From Bermanella sp041589295 (GTDB taxonomy: Bacteria; Pseudomonadota; Gammaproteobacteria; Pseudomonadales; Oceanobacteraceae), in assembly GCA_041589295.1 (NCBI GenBank), contig JBFHVZ010000190.1:1-8141 (forward strand): a DNA stretch of 8,141 nucleotides. The letters are read 5' to 3'. A model generated the notes under the pieces. It ran no database searches and was not told the origin of the DNA. It was given only the letters and a program-made list of their open reading frames with translations. Positions 5,205 to 8,141 of this stretch are shown here, in pieces. The translations under genes and the position numbers were made by a program. Every line of letters begins with the position of its first letter. Within the stretch, counting starts at the first letter, position 1.

Positions 5205-6503
5205 GTGAAGAAAATCGTCATCGTCGGCGGCGGCGCCGGAGGATTAGAGCTAGCTACCAAACTTGGAAACAAACTCGGCAAGAAAAAACAAGCCATTGTG
5301 AAGCTGGTGGACGCCAATAACACCCACCTGTGGAAACCCCTGTTGCACGAAGTCGCAACGGGTTCATTGGACAGTGGCATTGACGAGTTGAGTTACCGAG
5401 CCCACGCCTACAACCACGGCTTTGTGTTTCATTTAGGGCGCATGTGCGGTCTGGACCGTCAGCGCAAAGAAATCATTCTTGCACCTATCTTTGACGAACA
5501 TCAGGGCGAAGTGCTGCCTGAGCGTCGTCTGCAATATGATCAATTGATCATGGCAGTTGGCAGTCGCACCAACGACTTTGGAACACCGGGTGCCAAAGAT
5601 CATTGCTCGTTTTTGGATAGCCGCCCAGAAGCCGACAAGTTCCATAAAAAGCTACTGAACACCTATTTAAAAGCCAATAACACCGCCAGCAAAAAAGGCA
5701 ACTTTAAGCTGAACATTGGTATTGTGGGCGCAGGTGCGACCGGTGTGGAATTGGCCGCGGAACTACACAACACCGCCAGCGAATTGGCCGCCTATGGTTT
5801 GGATCAGCTCAAACGCGACCAATTGAAAGTCACCATCATTGAAGCGGGCGAGCGTATTTTGCCCGCGCTGCCACCGCGTATTTCTGGCGCAGCCCATCGT
5901 GAACTGAGCAAACTTGGTGTTGATGTAAAAACTCAAACCTTTATCTCAGAAGTCACAAACCAAGGCTTCATCACGAAAGATGGTGAACTTATCGAAGCTG
6001 AATTAATGGTGTGGGCTGCAGGGGTTAAAGCGCCTGAATGGATGAATAACCTCGATGGTTTAGAAACCAACCGCGTCAACCAGCTAGTCGTCAAACCCAC
6101 GCTGCAAACCTCATTGGATGACAACATTTTCGCCATTGGTGACTGTTCGTTCATGATGCAAGAAAACGGCACACCAGTACCGCCGCGTGCTCAAGCCGCA
6201 CACCAGCAAGCCAGTCATGTTTACATGAACATTATGCGTGAGCGCGAAGCACGTCAGATGAAAGCGTATAAATACATGGACAAAGGCTCACTGGTAAATC
6301 TAAGTCGCTACAGTACAGTGGGCAGTTTAATGGGGAATTTATCCGGTGGTTCTATGATGGTCGAAGGCCGCATTGCACGTTTTGTGTATGTGTCGCTTTA
6401 CCGCCTGCACCAAGTCGCGCTTCATGGATACTGGAAGACTGTCCTCATGACGCTATCTGGACGCATCAACAAAATCATTCGTCCACGTTTGAAACTGCAT
6501 TAG
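5205..6503 (+). CDS. ndh: Type II NADH:quinone oxidoreductase (NDH-2)
   Basis: This FAD enzyme on the cytoplasmic face of the inner membrane oxidises NADH and reduces quinone without pumping protons. The 432-residue length is close to E. coli Ndh. The N-terminal FAD-binding Rossmann motif is KIVIVGGGAGGLELA (GxGxxG at residues 8-13). A second dinucleotide fold for NADH is NIGIVGAGATGVELAAEL (residues 170-187). WAAGVKAPEW and the FAD-contacting NIFAIGDCSF (Gly312-Asp313) follow, then VPPRAQAAHQQASHVY. The C-terminal part (HGYWKTVLMTLSGRINKIIRPRLKLH) is basic and amphipathic, as expected for peripheral membrane attachment. The start is GTG at 5205, supported by AGGA 8 bases upstream and by the FAD motif beginning at residue 4. 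The gene is transcribed alone from its own promoter, behind a structured leader, and ends at two terminators. All motifs are intact. Assignment over other flavin disulfide-reductase relatives rests on the full NDH-2 pattern. Confidence 0.95.
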   Translation: MKKIVIVGGGAGGLELATKLGNKLGKKKQAIVKLVDANNTHLWKPLLHEVATGSLDSGIDELSYRAHAYNHGFVFHLGRMCGLDRQRKEIILAPIFDEHQGEVLPERRLQYDQLIMAVGSRTNDFGTPGAKDHCSFLDSRPEADKFHKKLLNTYLKANNTASKKGNFKLNIGIVGAGATGVELAAELHNTASELAAYGLDQLKRDQLKVTIIEAGERILPALPPRISGAAHRELSKLGVDVKTQTFISEVTNQGFITKDGELIEAELMVWAAGVKAPEWMNNLDGLETNRVNQLVVKPTLQTSLDDNIFAIGDCSFMMQENGTPVPPRAQAAHQQASHVYMNIMREREARQMKAYKYMDKGSLVNLSRYSTVGSLMGNLSGGSMMVEGRIARFVYVSLYRLHQVALHGYWKTVLMTLSGRINKIIRPRLKLH

Positions 6504-6512
6504 TTAAAATTT

Positions 6513-6540
6513 AAAAACTGCTCATGTAGGCAGTTTTTTT
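6513..6540 (+). terminator. First intrinsic terminator after ndh
   Basis: AAAAACTGC (6513-6521) pairs with GCAGTTTTT (6530-6538) around the 8-base loop TCATGTAG, and a run of seven T ends at 6540. It begins 9 bp after the ndh stop codon, with the classic rho-independent layout. Confidence 0.88.
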
Positions 6541-6556
6541 CCGCAGTAATGCATAT

Positions 6557-6594
6557 AAAAAAGCCCGGTGACTTCTAAAGCCACCGGGCTTTTT
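6557..6594 (+). terminator. Second intrinsic terminator after ndh
   Basis: GCCCGGTG (6563-6570) pairs with CACCGGGC (6582-6589), flanked by six A on the left and five T on the right. The loop can close a further CTT/AAG helix. The A and T flanks would let it work on both strands, although the nearest genes on both sides point rightward. Together with the preceding terminator it should separate ndh firmly from the next gene. Confidence 0.9.
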
Positions 6595-6633
6595 CTTTCG
6601 CTTGTAAAATATGCTCACCACTTTGCAATCTTC

Positions 6634-6662
6634 TTGAATTTCACAAAGCCAGCCGTTAAATT
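6634..6662 (+). promoter_or_regulatory. Possible promoter of the right-edge membrane-protein gene
   Basis: TTGAAT (6634-6639) and TAAATT (6657-6662) are separated by 17 bases, each matching the sigma70 consensus at four of six positions. A promoter is expected here because two terminators lie just upstream and the gene starts at 6698. The leader would be about 30 nt. Confidence 0.4.
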
Positions 6663-6697
6663 GCGACAAAAATAATCAAAATTGAAACGGACTTCTT

Positions 6698-8141
6698 ATG
6701 AACCAAGCATTAAGCTGGCGCACCATTGTCATCGTCCTCATTCCCTTCGCACTCTTGCTTTACGGCTATTTGTGGAGCTTAGAAAAAACCACACAAATAA
6801 ATCACCCTATTATTTTAAAAGAAACACCTTGGCATACGCTGAGCTTGCCGCTAAAGGAAGGCCAACTATTTGAGTTTAATGCTCAAGGCCAACTCATTCG
6901 ACAGCTTGATCTTAAAACGTTGGGCATTGAACAAGCCACGGGGGAAGTCGAGTTTATTTCTCAGGATGAAATATTAGTTTACGGCGGCAAATCACCTTTG
7001 AGTTTTGGTGAAAACTTAGAATCGTTTGCTCGCATCAAACCTGACGATGAATTTTCCAACCAAGAAGGGTTATTGCGCTGCAATCTTTATTATCGTTCTT
7101 GCGAGCCATTTACTCGCGCCTTACCGAACATAAAAGGTGCTTTTCACATGGCGTGGGATTTTGAGCATAAACACTTATATCTCACCAATACTCGTGCTCA
7201 CGTTTTGTATCGTTTTGATGAGCATGGAACCGTATTAGATCAATCACCTGCCGATGCGCTTAAATTCCCAAACCATATTTACATACAAGATGAAAAGCTG
7301 TGGTTAATCGATACCAATCACAAACAAGCCAAAGCTTTTGGTATGGGCGACGCAGGCTTAGAAACACCAGAAGTAAAGTTCGATATTCAACAAGACGAGA
7401 ACTGTGGAAAACGCAGTAGCATTTTTGATTTATTCCGAGAAAACCCAAAATGCTGGCCCGGCACAATAGCACCATACCAAAGCGAGCAGACTGAAGTTTG
7501 GGTATCCGTCATGGAGAACGGGATGGACAATGGCGTTGTTCATAGATACACCCCCTCTGGTTCACTCATTGAAAAATTGAACTTAGCCAATGCAACCCAA
7601 CACCTAAACTTACCGTTTCCCAATGACCCAACCTCAATGGTGCAAAGTGGCGATACCATGATCATCATGGACTTCAACAACCTCACGCTATTGCAATACA
7701 ACCCACTTAGCAAAACAGCAACAGCGCTCACTGTGCCAGAATTGGAAGAAGCATTGCAGCCTGGGCGAGACAAAAAGGTATTTTATCGAACAGTAGGAAA
7801 TAGCTTTATCGGCGGGTTTTTCTTGTTGTTGGTTGTAGGCTTTGCTGTCGCACTCAAGGATCACTTTAAACAGCAAAATCAAAAAATCGATATCCAAGGT
7901 TCGTTTGACGATTCAGATGACAACAATCATTCTAGCGTCGATAAAAATAACGCTACCGATTTTAGCGCCCTTGCGTTACCTCAACCGCCAACTAACCCCT
8001 TTTGGTTTTCACCTGCAAAAATCGTAAAACAGCTGCGCTTACTGTTTATTATTTGCAGCGTATTAATTGTCGTGAGCATGATACCTATTGTTGTAATGTC
8101 CGAAGCAGTTGGTATAGAAACTAGCTTCATAATGTTGACCA
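6698..8141 (+). CDS. Membrane protein with periplasmic beta-propeller-like domain (3' incomplete)
   Basis: The frame stays open for 481 codons to the window edge. An N-terminal membrane helix (about residues 9-27) precedes a large predicted periplasmic domain (about 28-365), a second helix (about 368-387) precedes a polar segment rich in Asp, Asn and Gln (about 388-440), and a third helix begins near 448. Within the large domain a short strand-turn pattern recurs: FEFNAQGQLI (from 58), YRFDEHGTVL (from 171), HRYTPSGSLI (from 282) and LLQYNPLSKT (from 331). This is typical of NHL or SMP-30-like propeller blades, as is NHIYIQDEKLWLIDTNHKQAKAFG. Three cysteines may form disulfides (sequences LRCNLYYRSC and ENCGK). 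The ATG at 6698 has GGA 6 bases upstream and directly precedes the first helix. The gene is visibly richer in A+T than ndh. I recognise no specific family; an envelope sensor or scaffold is one guess. The region past residue 481 is unseen. Confidence 0.75.
   Translation, partial: MNQALSWRTIVIVLIPFALLLYGYLWSLEKTTQINHPIILKETPWHTLSLPLKEGQLFEFNAQGQLIRQLDLKTLGIEQATGEVEFISQDEILVYGGKSPLSFGENLESFARIKPDDEFSNQEGLLRCNLYYRSCEPFTRALPNIKGAFHMAWDFEHKHLYLTNTRAHVLYRFDEHGTVLDQSPADALKFPNHIYIQDEKLWLIDTNHKQAKAFGMGDAGLETPEVKFDIQQDENCGKRSSIFDLFRENPKCWPGTIAPYQSEQTEVWVSVMENGMDNGVVHRYTPSGSLIEKLNLANATQHLNLPFPNDPTSMVQSGDTMIIMDFNNLTLLQYNPLSKTATALTVPELEEALQPGRDKKVFYRTVGNSFIGGFFLLLVVGFAVALKDHFKQQNQKIDIQGSFDDSDDNNHSSVDKNNATDFSALALPQPPTNPFWFSPAKIVKQLRLLFIICSVLIVVSMIPIVVMSEAVGIETSFIMLT

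Noticed and set aside
6682..6873. Plus-strand 63-codon frame overlapping the start of the last gene
   Set aside because: It is out of frame with the 481-codon gene, which has a membrane helix and ribosome site; the short frame shows no features.

Overview
The window reads as chromosomal DNA of a gammaproteobacterium, probably a marine or aquatic one. The evidence is a full-length AlaS of proteobacterial type directly upstream of a separate (monofunctional-type) lysC, an E. coli-type NDH-2 of 432 residues, moderate base composition and E. coli-like promoters and terminators. The genus cannot be fixed from sequence alone. No mobile element, CRISPR array, tRNA or rRNA was found, and no stretch of 300 bases lacks a gene.

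Layout. Minus strand: the first 111 codons of lysC (aspartate kinase, running off the left edge) and, upstream of it, complete alaS (528-3155). The 194-bp gap between them holds an unusual double palindrome. Plus strand, divergent from alaS: a 67-residue YgaP-like membrane protein (3391-3594) behind an AT-rich palindromic leader and followed by a 14-bp perfect hairpin. Next comes a tight set of three small envelope proteins that I do not recognise (3861-4307, 4313-4609, 4617-4988), with gaps of 5 and 7 bp. Then ndh (5205-6503), which has its own near-consensus promoter and a leader of about 150 nt that folds into two hairpins, the second ending at the Shine-Dalgarno. Two tandem intrinsic terminators close ndh. 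The last gene (6698 to the right edge, incomplete) encodes a membrane protein with a predicted periplasmic beta-propeller-like domain and at least three membrane segments.

How the genes fit together. alaS and lysC are housekeeping genes (alanyl-tRNA charging; entry to the lysine, threonine, methionine and diaminopimelate pathways) that are linked in many gammaproteobacteria. ndh feeds electrons from NADH to quinone without pumping protons. The small envelope genes between them have no assignable function; tight spacing suggests that the three unknown ones are co-transcribed.

Most of the window is ordinary core genome. The parts most worth a second look are the structured ndh leader, the three-gene unknown cassette, the double palindrome before lysC, and the unfinished propeller protein at the right edge. 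I see no clear evidence of a complete new defence or mobile system.
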